Part shown: positions 16,449 to 23,035 of the stretch, piece after piece
How the letters are laid out: each line of letters starts with the position of its first letter
How positions within the stretch are numbered: the stretch's first letter is position 1
Assembly: GCA_006844765.1 (NCBI GenBank)
Contig: SPJV01000017.1
Span: 1-30,848 of the forward strand
DNA length: 30,848 bases
Source of the DNA: Alphaproteobacteria bacterium
GTDB taxonomy: Bacteria > Pseudomonadota > Alphaproteobacteria > UBA8366 > Aestuariispiraceae
Reading direction: 5' to 3'
The notes under the pieces: model-generated
The model's database searches: none
Seen by the model: the letters and a program-made list of their open reading frames with translations, nothing else
Told to the model about the DNA's origin: nothing
Position numbers and translations under genes: made by a program

Positions 16449-17117
16449 CTAGGTATTCGGGTTCGCCAATTCATGCTTCGCGCGCCACTCAGGCCCGACA
16501 TAGTTTACGATAATCGACTTTCGAACCCCGGCGATGGGGCGAGGATGATAGCCATGCCAGGTATCCTCCCCCGGAATGAAGATAAGGCCCAGCCCCGGCG
16601 CAAAGGGCGCCCGCCCGACCCAAAACGGCTCGCCGCTTTCGTCCTCAGCATAAATGTCTGTGCCGCAATTTTCCTGCCCAATCACATCCGACAGATAGAT
16701 CAGCATGGTAAATCGCTTCACGCCAATGTCCTTATGCGGCTCCAACCAAAAGCCATCACGGTCATGGCATAATTCGATCCGCAGAGACGCGCCTTCCAGA
16801 TCAGCCCCAGTCGTTTCCGCCAGGGCGTCGCGAACCTCTTGCGCATCGAAAATCGTCGCGACTTCCTCAGCGACCTCATGGAGCGCCCGGCCTTCCGGAT
16901 TGACGTAGTAGCGACTGGCGTTATTGAGCTCTCGCGTGCCGTCATATTTCGCCGGCGTCTTACCATCGACGTCAATATCTGCCAGCGCCGTGACCATCCG
17001 GGCCGGCAGGGCATCTTTCAGCAACCAATGAACATAGGGCTCACATTTGCGATCCGCCTTCGACAAGGCAGCGAGAAAGCAGGTCCGGGATTTCAGGCTA
17101 TCGTCCAGGATCGTCAT
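16449..17117 (-). CDS. 2-oxoglutarate/Fe(II)-dependent oxygenase
   Basis: A 222-residue double-stranded beta-helix oxygenase. The iron ligands appear as the HxD pair His128-Asp130 (EPHKDIG) and a distal His188 (DTWHGYH), with Arg199 (GVRKS) in place to bind 2-oxoglutarate. FIPGEDTWHGYHP is typical of prolyl-hydroxylase-like Fe2OG enzymes. The substrate is unknown; protein, amino-acid or small-molecule hydroxylation are all possible. The start has TAGGAAGAAG immediately upstream. The 12 bases before it adjoin a 16-bp tandem repeat array that separates it from a second, distantly related oxygenase. Both are embedded between pheS and pheT and are transcribed with them. Confidence 0.85.
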   Translation of the reverse strand: MTILDDSLKSRTCFLAALSKADRKCEPYVHWLLKDALPARMVTALADIDVDGKTPAKYDGTRELNNASRYYVNPEGRALHEVAEEVATIFDAQEVRDALAETTGADLEGASLRIELCHDRDGFWLEPHKDIGVKRFTMLIYLSDVIGQENCGTDIYAEDESGEPFWVGRAPFAPGLGLIFIPGEDTWHGYHPRPIAGVRKSIIVNYVGPEWRAKHELANPNT

Positions 17118-17129
17118 GATCTTCTTCCT

Positions 17130-17193
17130 ATGCCAATGTGAAACTAGACCAGTGTGAAACTAGGCCAATGTGAAACTATGCCAGTGTGAAATG
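17130..17193. repeat. 16-bp tandem repeat, 4 copies, formed from the 3' end of an oxygenase gene
   Basis: Four consecutive 16-base units start at 17130, 17146, 17162 and 17178: ATGCCAATGTGAAACT, AGACCAGTGTGAAACT, AGGCCAATGTGAAACT and ATGCCAGTGTGAAATG. Read on the minus strand, the last unit encodes the final residues HFTLA of the upstream oxygenase. Its TAG stop (17176-17178) sits on a unit junction. The other three copies extend into the spacer towards the next oxygenase gene. The sixth unit base alternates A/G. Confidence 0.8.
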
Positions 17194-17799
17194 CTGTTTT
17201 AGCCGCGCAGAGAAATCATGACGGCCCAGCTCGCGTTTCAATGCCGCTTCATCGCGCATCCAATTCGCCATCACATAGCGACGCTGCCCGACAAAAGGCG
17301 CATGACCGTGATAGGAACAATCCGAGCGCTTGAATGCGACCAGGGTGCCCCCATTCGGGGGGACTTCGGCGATCATGTCATTGATATCGCTTGGACCCCG
17401 CAGTAGTCGCAAGCGCCCACCATCGGCCATCCAGGGATCATTGAGGTAGAACAGGCAGGTCGCCAATTTCACCTCTGTGTCCGTGTGAATGCGCCCATCC
17501 TTCTTCTGGCATTGGCCGCGCACGGTGATCATGATTGGCCTACCTTCCAGGTCAATCGACAGCTTCTGCGACAGCAACGCTGTAAATTTCGATGACTGGA
17601 TATCCGACACCAGTCCGTCGAACGCCGCGCCATAGTCGAGCGCTTTCAAGGGAAACACCCCCGGTTTTCCAATCGCGGGGAAATCGCCGGCGATCTGCGA
17701 CAGGCGATCTTTCCTGACCGCATCCCCACAGACGAAGTAGGAAAAGGGCTGATGCGCGACCGGCACCGCCTCAATCGCATCGAAGTCAAGATACGGCAT
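17176..17799 (-). CDS. 2-oxoglutarate/Fe(II)-dependent oxygenase (second)
   Basis: A 207-residue oxygenase when started at the ATG at 17799 (MPYLDFDAIEAVPV). The frame is open back to a TTG at 17940, but the extra 47 residues look like translated spacer and have no good ribosome-binding site. His105-Asp107 (GRIHTDTEVK), a distal histidine at 164 or 166 (SYHGHAPF) and Arg173/Arg174 form the usual iron and 2-oxoglutarate site. LFYLNDPW and GGRLRLLR are typical of a bacterial Fe2OG family that I know only as uncharacterised. Its last codons are part of a 16-bp repeat duplicated into the spacer. It is not a close paralogue of the following oxygenase. Confidence 0.82.
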   Translation of the reverse strand: MPYLDFDAIEAVPVAHQPFSYFVCGDAVRKDRLSQIAGDFPAIGKPGVFPLKALDYGAAFDGLVSDIQSSKFTALLSQKLSIDLEGRPIMITVRGQCQKKDGRIHTDTEVKLATCLFYLNDPWMADGGRLRLLRGPSDINDMIAEVPPNGGTLVAFKRSDCSYHGHAPFVGQRRYVMANWMRDEAALKRELGRHDFSARLKQHFTLA

Positions 17800-17960
17800 C
17801 GGGAACCATCCGAATGAAGCAAGGAACACCTTGACCATGCCCGGTGACCAGACACAGCCTCTCCCGGCTACATAGCCGGGTTCTCTCTTATCAGAATTGA
17901 CGTGGATCAAGGTATTGGAGGGTTCGGGCGCATCGCCCAATTGTATTTCGGGGATGGGTT

Positions 17961-18500
17961 TTATAGGTCCAGGGAAAACATCTCGGTCAGGCCGTCAGAC
18001 AGGCCCGCATCCCTCTCAAACCCATTCTTCAGCAAGACTTTGGCCGACGCAGTGTTGCCGGCATCAACGCCCCCTATCAGCCGCACCGGCTGACCCTTGA
18101 TGCGGACCCAATCGACCAAACCACCGATCAGCTCTGTCGCATAGCCCCGCCCCCAATAGGCTTCGGCGAGCATGTAGCCAATATGCCGGGTTTGCACGCC
18201 CCCGACCTCATCGACTGTCGCCAGGATCAGAAGGCCAATCAGCGGGCCACCGTCTTGGCCTTGAACCGTCAGCACATCACTTTCCGCATCACGCGCGGCA
18301 ATCCAATCCTGCGCCTCAGCCGAGGCATCGATCACCTGCAAAGGCGGCGGCAAATGCTGCAAGACGGAGGGTGTCAGTAGAGAGGAGATGTTTTCAATCA
18401 ACCATGCCCGCTCGACCGCGTTGCCCAGCAATGGACCCCAGCGCGCAACCTGCAGGCGTTCTGTCGAAAACCCGTCTTCTGGTTTTGAGGACGGCCGCAT
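17961..18500 (-). CDS. GNAT-family N-acetyltransferase (RimJ/RimL-like)
   Basis: A 179-residue acetyltransferase. It has STERLQVARW near residue 12, the acetyl-CoA pyrophosphate-binding motif A in HIGYMLAEAYWGRGYATELI (106-125, with the G-R-G loop 117-119) and motif B in GNTASAKVLLKNGFER (148-163). This is the pattern of the RimJ/RimL/Acetyltransf_3 group, whose members acetylate N termini, amino acids or antibiotics. The substrate is unknown. It starts 14 bases after the pheS stop without an obvious ribosome-binding site, so translation may depend on pheS. Its position in the phe operon hints at a link to translation, but that is only positional. Confidence 0.85.
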   Translation of the reverse strand: MRPSSKPEDGFSTERLQVARWGPLLGNAVERAWLIENISSLLTPSVLQHLPPPLQVIDASAEAQDWIAARDAESDVLTVQGQDGGPLIGLLILATVDEVGGVQTRHIGYMLAEAYWGRGYATELIGGLVDWVRIKGQPVRLIGGVDAGNTASAKVLLKNGFERDAGLSDGLTEMFSLDL

Positions 18501-18514
18501 CGGTTGAGGGCAGA

Positions 18515-19600
18515 CTAAGGCGTCAGTCCGCGCACCAGACTTGCGGCTTCCAGCGGCACGAAACCGTAGTGTTTCAGCCAGCGGACATCCGCTTCGAAGA
18601 AGGTGCGGAGGTCGGGGATGCCGTATTTCAGCATCGCAATGCGCTCGATCCCCATGCCGAAGGCGAAGCCCTGATACTCATCGGGATCGATCCCGGACAT
18701 CTTCAGAACCTTCGGATGCACCATGCCGCAGCCGAGAATTTCCAGCCAGTCATCGCCATGACCGATGGTGAGCTCCCCGCCTTTACGCGTGCAGCCGATA
18801 TCAACTTCCGCCGAAGGCTCGGTGAAGGGGAAATAGCTGGGGCGGAATTGCAGCGGTACATCATCGACTTCGAAATAGGCCGAGCAGAATTCCTGCAGAC
18901 AGCCTTTCAGATGACCGAAATGGGTTTTCTTGTCGATGACCAACCCTTCAACCTGATGGAACATCGGTGTGTGCGTTATATCGCTGTCGGAGCGATAGGT
19001 ACGACCCGGCGCGATGATCCGGATCGGCAGGTTGCCGGCTTCCATGGTCCGAACCTGAACCGGCGACGTATGGGTCCGCAACACGACCGCATTCTCGCCC
19101 GTCTCATCCGGTTCCTTCAGATAGAAGGTATCCTGCATCTGGCGCGCCGGATGGTTCGCCGGGATGTTGAGGGCGGAGAAATTGTGGAAGTCATCTTCGA
19201 TATCCGGGCCTTCCGCGACGGCGAAGCCCATTTCCCCGAAGATCGCAACGATCTCATCAAAGGTCTGGCTGATCGGGTGCAAGCGGCCCGATTTCTCCGG
19301 CCGGATCGGCAGGGAGACGTCAATCCGTTCTCCTGCCAGCTTGGCGTCGAGCGCTGCGGTTTCCAGATCGGATTTGCGAGCCTCGATCGCTTTGGCGACC
19401 GCGTCCTTAATCTGGTTCAGCGCTTGGCCCGCTGCTTTGCGTGCCTCTGGATCCAGACCGCCGAGCTTTTTCATCTCCGCCGTGATCGCGCCCTTCTTAC
19501 CAAGCGCGGCAATGCGGATGTCTTCAAGGGCGGAGAGTTCCGCTGCATCATTTACCTGCTGCAGAAGATCCGCACCGAGTGCTTCGGTATCGATGGTCAT
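18515..19600 (-). CDS. pheS: Phenylalanine--tRNA ligase alpha subunit
   Basis: A 361-residue class II aminoacyl-tRNA synthetase catalytic subunit. A helical N-terminal arm (about 1-90) is followed by the catalytic core. HPISQTFDEIVAIFGEMGF leads motif 1, RTHTSPVQVRTM and RTYRSDSDITHTPMFHQVEG form motif 2 and the phenylalanine pocket, and GFAFGMGIERIAMLKYGIPDLR is motif 3. It charges tRNA-Phe together with PheT. The gene follows rplT across a 176-base spacer that contains a palindromic repeat. The next gene is a GNAT rather than pheT, which is unusual for this operon. Confidence 0.97.
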   Translation of the reverse strand: MTIDTEALGADLLQQVNDAAELSALEDIRIAALGKKGAITAEMKKLGGLDPEARKAAGQALNQIKDAVAKAIEARKSDLETAALDAKLAGERIDVSLPIRPEKSGRLHPISQTFDEIVAIFGEMGFAVAEGPDIEDDFHNFSALNIPANHPARQMQDTFYLKEPDETGENAVVLRTHTSPVQVRTMEAGNLPIRIIAPGRTYRSDSDITHTPMFHQVEGLVIDKKTHFGHLKGCLQEFCSAYFEVDDVPLQFRPSYFPFTEPSAEVDIGCTRKGGELTIGHGDDWLEILGCGMVHPKVLKMSGIDPDEYQGFAFGMGIERIAMLKYGIPDLRTFFEADVRWLKHYGFVPLEAASLVRGLTP

Positions 19601-19653
19601 GATCGCCCCACCCGTCTATCTCTCGCTACGTTGCTTCAAGCGCCAGACGCAAT

Positions 19654-19747
19654 CCTTCAAGACGCGTTCCGCCACCCCTCAAGATGAGGATCGTTCCTTC
19701 GGCCTAAACTCAGTATCCTGAGGGGGGACCGAAGGAATGTCTCGAAG
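19654..19747. repeat. Alphaproteobacterial-type palindromic intergenic repeat in the rplT-pheS spacer
   Basis: An imperfect inverted repeat. CTTCAAGACGCGTTCC...CCTCAAGATGAGG on the left matches the reverse complement of CCTGAGG...ATGTCTCGAAG on the right. Inside it is a perfect 9-bp stem TTCCTTCGG (19694-19702)/CCGAAGGAA (19729-19737), and within that CTCAG (19709-19713)/CTGAG (19718-19722). The motif set (CTTCGAGAC, CCTCAGGATGAGG) is that of the dispersed palindromic elements common in alphaproteobacterial genomes. As RNA it would fold strongly between rplT and pheS and could act in processing or attenuation. Confidence 0.65.
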
Positions 19748-19776
19748 CATCGCGGCGCCGGAGGCACCGCTACATC

Positions 19777-20145
19777 TTAACTCGCGAGTGCCGCCTGGGC
19801 CTGATCGACCAGTGCCTTGAAGGCTTCCGGCTCATGAACTGCGATATCGGCCAGAACCTTACGGTCCAGCTCGATGCCAGCTTTCGTCATGCCGTTCATA
19901 AAGCGGGCATAGGTCATTGTGTGCGCGGAGGCATCACGGACGGCAGCATTGATCCGTTGGATCCAAAGCTTCCGGAATTCCCGCTTGCGTGCGCGACGGT
20001 CGCGATAAGCGTATTGGCCGGCTTTCTCAACAGCCTGCACCGCGGTGCGGAAGTTGCGGCTGCGGGCGCCATAGTAACCCTTGGCGGCCTTGATAACTTT
20101 GCTGTGGCGGGCGTGGGTCGTTACACCCCGTTTGACGCGTGCCAT
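19777..20145 (-). CDS. rplT: 50S ribosomal protein L20
   Basis: A 122-residue, strongly basic ribosomal protein. It starts MARVKRGVTTHARHSKVIKAAKGYYGAR, and RKLWIQRINAAVRDASAHTMTYARFMNGMTKAGIELDRKVLADIA matches the globular domain that binds 23S rRNA. It is essential for early 50S assembly, and in other bacteria it represses its own operon by binding the leader mRNA. It lies 54 bases after rpmI and is transcribed from the same promoter. infC, which often heads this operon, is not present upstream. Confidence 0.97.
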   Translation of the reverse strand: MARVKRGVTTHARHSKVIKAAKGYYGARSRNFRTAVQAVEKAGQYAYRDRRARKREFRKLWIQRINAAVRDASAHTMTYARFMNGMTKAGIELDRKVLADIAVHEPEAFKALVDQAQAALAS

Positions 20146-20199
20146 TGTATTCGAGCTCCTATTTGTATCCGAGTGGCGAAAGTAGCGATACGGTCGGGA

Positions 20200-20394
20200 T
20201 CAGCGCAGGAAATTGCGCTTAACAACCCGTGCATCGGATTCGCACATAACTTGGGAACCGCGGTTCTGACGCTTCATTTTCGTCGGGCGCAGCGAGGTGT
20301 TGTGGCGCAGATTGGCGCTGTAGAACTTCACCTTGCCGGTCGCCGTAAGCTTGAACCGCTTTTTAGCGGAGCTCTTGGTCTTGAGCTTGGGCAT
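20200..20394 (-). CDS. rpmI: 50S ribosomal protein L35
   Basis: A 64-residue basic protein beginning MPKLKTKSSAKKRFKLTATGKVKF and containing RHNTSLRPTKMKRQNRG, a clear match to ribosomal protein L35 of standard length. GGAGAAG is placed before the ATG. It is the first gene of the rpmI-rplT-pheS cluster, with a well-formed promoter about 120 bases upstream and a hairpin-rich leader. infC does not precede it; the upstream neighbour is a divergent PAS_5 gene. Confidence 0.97.
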   Translation of the reverse strand: MPKLKTKSSAKKRFKLTATGKVKFYSANLRHNTSLRPTKMKRQNRGSQVMCESDARVVKRNFLR

Positions 20395-20472
20395 GTTTTA
20401 CTTCTCCGTTTTAACACGTTCGTTCGTCGGTCATCCGCTCCGACACTCAAGCGCACTCGAGCCGGCGGCTTT

Positions 20473-20507
20473 CCAGACTTCTTTCTGGATTGTTCCCTTT
20501 GGGGAAC
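20473..20507 (-). promoter_or_regulatory. Two hairpins at the 5' end of the rpmI-rplT leader
   Basis: In the transcript direction the leader starts at or beside a stem GTTCCC/GGGAAC (20507-20502 with 20497-20492). A second stem CCAGA/TCTGG (20488-20484 with 20477-20473) follows. Their place at the extreme 5' end, just after the promoter, fits RNA protection or L20-dependent autoregulation, which is known for this operon elsewhere but not shown here. Confidence 0.4.
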
Positions 20508-20512
20508 GCGGG

Positions 20513-20541
20513 CTTATAACGGGGGCTCTGGTGGAATGCAA
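20513..20541 (-). promoter_or_regulatory. Sigma-70 promoter of the rpmI-rplT-pheS operon
   Basis: On the minus strand TTGCAT (-35, 20541-20536), a 17-base spacer and TATAAG (-10, 20518-20513) form a good housekeeping promoter. Transcription should start near 20506, giving a leader of about 110 bases before rpmI. This implies that the operon is expressed independently of infC in this genome. Confidence 0.6.
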
Positions 20542-20569
20542 GTGTAGAGCAGAGGCAAAAAGACTTGGA

Positions 20570-20598
20570 TCGACATCACCCCATCAGAGTTCTAATGT
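20570..20598 (+). promoter_or_regulatory. Putative promoter for the PAS_5 gene
   Basis: TCGACA (20570-20575) is separated by 17 bases from TAATGT (20593-20598), with the GTG start at 20625. It lies back to back with the rpmI promoter; the two -35 boxes are about 28 bases apart. The -10 is a poor match. Confidence 0.3.
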
Positions 20599-20624
20599 AG
20601 CACCGGTTTTCTGGGAGAGAAATC

Positions 20625-21137
20625 GTGTTCGGGAAGTCAACGGATTGGCGGAAGATAATTCTTCCTGAGGAAATCGCTTTAATCAAATTCTGGGCTGATC
20701 TGACGGGCGCGCGGGACATGCCGCAACGTGCGGATTTTGTCGTCGAAGACATATGGCGGTGGCTTCCCTGGTTGCACCTTGTCCAGCCAATGAATAACGG
20801 CACCGATTTCAAATACCTGATTTTTTCCAACCGCTACTCAAGCCAACAAACCCACGAACGGACTGGTCGCGTTGTAAGCGAGTGGCCGGACGAACAGAAG
20901 ACTAAGGCCCTTTCTTCCTATAAGGCGGTGTTGAAACATCGACGCCCCCTGTATCTCGCAATCCCGGAACGCTATGACAAAGACACCCAAGTCTATTCAC
21001 GAGTTTTCCTGCCATTTGGAACCGGCAATACAGTCGAACATATACTTGTGATGCTGACGGAGCGGAAGAATCCAGGCGAAATGCACGTGCCGGCCATTGC
21101 GATCGAAGCCGCAGATATAAACGCGCTTTGGACCTAA
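20625..21137 (+). CDS. PAS-domain protein (PAS_5 family)
   Basis: A 170-residue soluble protein consisting of a single PAS-like domain. PQRADFVVEDIWRWLPWLHLV (about 33-53), the strand FKYLIFSNRY (62-71) and ERTGRVVSEWP (78-88) follow the PAS_5 (DUF family PF07310) pattern found mainly in alphaproteobacteria. No output domain (kinase, GGDEF, EAL or DNA-binding) is attached, so it may be a stand-alone sensor or ligand-binding partner. Its function is unknown. The GTG start at 20625 is supported by GGGAGAGA 9 to 12 bases upstream. It diverges from rpmI and converges on the AEC permease. Confidence 0.8.
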   Translation: MFGKSTDWRKIILPEEIALIKFWADLTGARDMPQRADFVVEDIWRWLPWLHLVQPMNNGTDFKYLIFSNRYSSQQTHERTGRVVSEWPDEQKTKALSSYKAVLKHRRPLYLAIPERYDKDTQVYSRVFLPFGTGNTVEHILVMLTERKNPGEMHVPAIAIEAADINALWT

Positions 21138-21138
21138 G

Positions 21139-21165
21139 AGGGCACGTCTAGCCGACGGGCGCCCT
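21139..21165. terminator. Possible bidirectional hairpin between convergent genes
   Basis: AGGGC (21139-21143) pairs with GCCCT (21161-21165), and CGTC with GACG inside, around the loop TAGCC. It lies exactly between the PAS_5 and AEC stop codons. There is no U-tract on either side, so it is a weak terminator candidate. Confidence 0.3.
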
Positions 21166-22123
21166 AGCTCAAGTACAACTCCAAAACAGCACTGACTGTC
21201 ACGATGGAGATAACGGTCGACACCAGGATCACTGCCGCAGAACGCTGTACATAGACATCATAGCGTTCCGCCAACAAAAACATCAAGCTGCCGCAGGGCA
21301 AGGCGGACATGATCACGATATAGCCGACCTGCTCTCGCGGTAGTTCCAGCAATACAGCTGAAACCCACCATGCGATGGATGGGTGAAGCAACAACTTCAC
21401 AGCCGTCACCCAAGTGACTTCCATTGCGCCACGAGAGACCGACTGGCTAACCAGAAACAATCCCATGGCAAAAAGCGCACAAGGACCAGCAGTTGCGCCC
21501 AAAAGATCGAGAAAGGTTCCCACCGGCTTTGGTATTTGTACCTGAAAGGCGGATAAGACTATTCCGATAACCGCCGAAATAACCAACGGCGTGCGCAAAG
21601 CGGCCCATACTGCGTTTAGGAGAATACTGGCCAGGCCGGGCTGCTGGGCATTTTCGGACACGGACTGGCGCGCCTTATTTACTTCCAGAATTGCCGTTGT
21701 GATCGAAAAGATAACCAGCCCGACACAGAGCGATAGCAGAATCGCCGGCACTGCGCCCTTGGGCCCAAAAGCGGTCAAAAGCAGGGGGATACCCATATAT
21801 CCCGTGTTGGAGAAAATCGCGCAGCTACCATGCATACCGGCTTCCCCCAGCGTCTTACAGAACATCACGCGCGCCAAAAGAGCCGAGATGATCAAGACCG
21901 CGATCTGAGCACCCAGGAAGCCGATCAGGAATGGTGCGTCGAGTATGCGCTCAAACGGGGCGGCAGCGGTGGCGCCCACGAACAGCGCCGGTAAAGCCAC
22001 GAAATAGACATACCCATTCAATGCGGCGGTGCTGTCCTGGCCCAATAGTTTCAAACGCCCGCAGAGAAAGCCTGCGAACATGATCCCAAATACGGGTAAA
22101 GAAACATCAATAAGTGCTTGCAT
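21164..22123 (-). CDS. AEC-family transporter (auxin efflux carrier-like permease)
   Basis: A 319-residue inner-membrane protein with about ten helices arranged as two five-helix halves. It begins MQALIDVSLPVFGIMFAGFLCGRLKLL, and the first half ends with CAIFSNTGYMGIPLLLTAFGPKGA, the conserved asparagine/proline-rich crossover of the family. SALPCGSLMFLLAERY near residue 277 is the equivalent in the second half. Bacterial AEC proteins carry malate, malonate or other organic acids, or exported metabolites; the substrate is not known here. It is divergent from the TerB gene across 230 bases and no operon partner is visible. Confidence 0.88.
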   Translation of the reverse strand: MQALIDVSLPVFGIMFAGFLCGRLKLLGQDSTAALNGYVYFVALPALFVGATAAAPFERILDAPFLIGFLGAQIAVLIISALLARVMFCKTLGEAGMHGSCAIFSNTGYMGIPLLLTAFGPKGAVPAILLSLCVGLVIFSITTAILEVNKARQSVSENAQQPGLASILLNAVWAALRTPLVISAVIGIVLSAFQVQIPKPVGTFLDLLGATAGPCALFAMGLFLVSQSVSRGAMEVTWVTAVKLLLHPSIAWWVSAVLLELPREQVGYIVIMSALPCGSLMFLLAERYDVYVQRSAAVILVSTVISIVTVSAVLELYLS

Positions 22124-22353
22124 GGGTGGTGCCGAGAATTCCGCGCCGTAGAATGGAACTCCGCGAGCCTATGTCGCCCAGTATCACTTGTCGAGTGGAA
22201 GCCTACAATCAAAAGCCATCCCGGTGCTGCTTGCACTTCAGCCTGCCCGTGCCATATTTGAACCTGCGACAATGGATCAAACGTCACCTGAGACAAACTC
22301 ACCCTGAGGCACCAAACAGCCTGAGGTTATCAATAGGAGCTTCCGAGAAAACC

Positions 22354-22758
22354 ATGCTGACACATCAACAAGCGCTTATCTATTGCATGGTCGTCATGTC
22401 CGCTGCGGATGCGGAAATCAGCAATCGGGAAGTCGATGCCATCAGCCATATCATTGTTCGCCTTCCGGCGTTCCAGGACTACGACGTATCAGGTCTGTCT
22501 GAGACGATGAGCGAATGCCTGGAGTTTCTCAGCGACGAAAACGGCATCGAGATCATCCTGGATCGGGTCTATATTGCCCTGCCACCGGTGCTGCGGGAAA
22601 CGGCCTATGCGCTTGCGATTGAGGTTGCTGCAGCGGACCTCCATACGGCGGAAGAAGAGATCAATCTGCTCCAACTCCTGCGCCAGAAATTGGAATTGGA
22701 TCGACTGATTTGCGCCGGTATCGAACGGGGCGCCCGTGCCCGATTCGCAAGTTTATAA
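22354..22758 (+). CDS. TerB-family (tellurite-resistance-like) protein
   Basis: A 134-residue all-helical protein starting MLTHQQALIYCMVVMSAADAEIS. The acidic motif AADAEISNREVDAI (17-30) and its pseudo-repeat AAADLHTAEEEINLL (92-106) are the metal-binding signatures of TerB-like domains. The open frame extends upstream to 22114, but that part is unlike the family, and the ATG at 22354 matches the usual TerB start. AGGAG lies about 14 bases upstream, a little far. TerB-like single-domain proteins are common in alphaproteobacteria and usually have no ter cluster, as here. The role is unknown. The long 3' region after the stop contains the RNA candidate. Confidence 0.85.
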   Translation: MLTHQQALIYCMVVMSAADAEISNREVDAISHIIVRLPAFQDYDVSGLSETMSECLEFLSDENGIEIILDRVYIALPPVLRETAYALAIEVAAADLHTAEEEINLLQLLRQKLELDRLICAGIERGARARFASL

Positions 22759-22794
22759 TTTAAATTCAATGACTTAAAACAACCCCTCCTCAAG

Positions 22795-22813
22795 CCATGC
22801 ATTTTTTGCATGG
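22795..22813. promoter_or_regulatory. Perfect dyad, possible LysR-type operator
   Basis: CCATGCA (22795-22801), a T5 spacer and TGCATGG (22807-22813) form a perfect 7-bp inverted repeat with a T-N11-A-compatible arrangement. Its centre (22804) is about 65 bases before the inferred start of the downstream RNA at 22869, the distance at which LysR-type activators usually bind. No T-tract follows, so it is not an intrinsic terminator. Confidence 0.4.
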
Positions 22814-22868
22814 TAGGGCTGTAATTTACCCCTCTGGTTTTTTGTGCATCGCACCACTATATCCAAAG

Positions 22869-22998
22869 TGCTTCAGGCGCTGCCCCCCAGCGCCCGCCGA
22901 ACCCGACATCCCATCCGGTTCGGCCATACGTCTCCCAGACGTGAAGCCTCCCTGTTCGACTTGCCCCCAAGACCTTGGTCTTGGGGGTTTCTTTTTCT
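22869..22998 (+). ncRNA. Candidate structured small RNA or 5' leader with C-rich loops
   Basis: After a possible -10 box TATATC (22858-22863), the sequence forms a short closing stem GCTTC/GAAGC (22870-22874 with 22943-22947). It encloses three perfect hairpins: GGCGCTG/CAGCGCC (22876-22894, loop of five C), CCGAACC/GGTTCGG (22897-22923, loop with ATCCCATCC) and ACGTCT/AGACGT (22928-22942, loop CCC). A 16-base single strand with CTCCC precedes an 11-bp terminator. CTCCC and CCC in loops resemble the anti-Shine-Dalgarno motifs of alphaproteobacterial trans-acting RNAs (AbcR, cuckoo/CcsR types), but I do not recognise a specific family. It is not tRNA, SRP RNA or 6S-like. Alternatively it is a termination-controlled leader of the racemase operon starting at 23036. 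Confidence 0.5.
22964..22998 (+). terminator. Strong intrinsic terminator
   Basis: CCCCCAAGACC (22964-22974) pairs perfectly with GGTCTTGGGGG (22977-22987), followed by TTTCTTTTTCT. The loop is formally TT, so the top pair probably opens. It lies only about 38 bases before the start codon of the proline-racemase-family gene. It ends either the RNA candidate/TerB transcript or works as an attenuator for the catabolic genes. Confidence 0.85.
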
Positions 22999-23035
22999 GT
23001 TGTGGGATCGTGGGTTCATCGTCATCCTGCCCTTC

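Noticed and set aside
14293..16452. Several 295-334-codon plus-strand frames opposite pheT
   Set aside because: They overlap each other and a full-length pheT, and their composition is that of GC-rich antisense shadows.
17800..17940. N-terminal extension of the second oxygenase from a TTG
   Set aside because: The extra residues do not resemble the family start; MPYLDFDAIEAVPV at 17799 does.
18371..19687. 438-codon open frame on the plus strand opposite pheS
   Set aside because: It is an antisense shadow of a conserved essential gene; its translation is arginine-rich and low in recognisable motifs, and it has no ribosome-binding site.
22287..22337. Loose direct repeats of CCTGAGG with about 17-base spacing before the TerB gene
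   Set aside because: Only the short core is shared and unit boundaries are vague, so it is not counted as a fourth tandem array.
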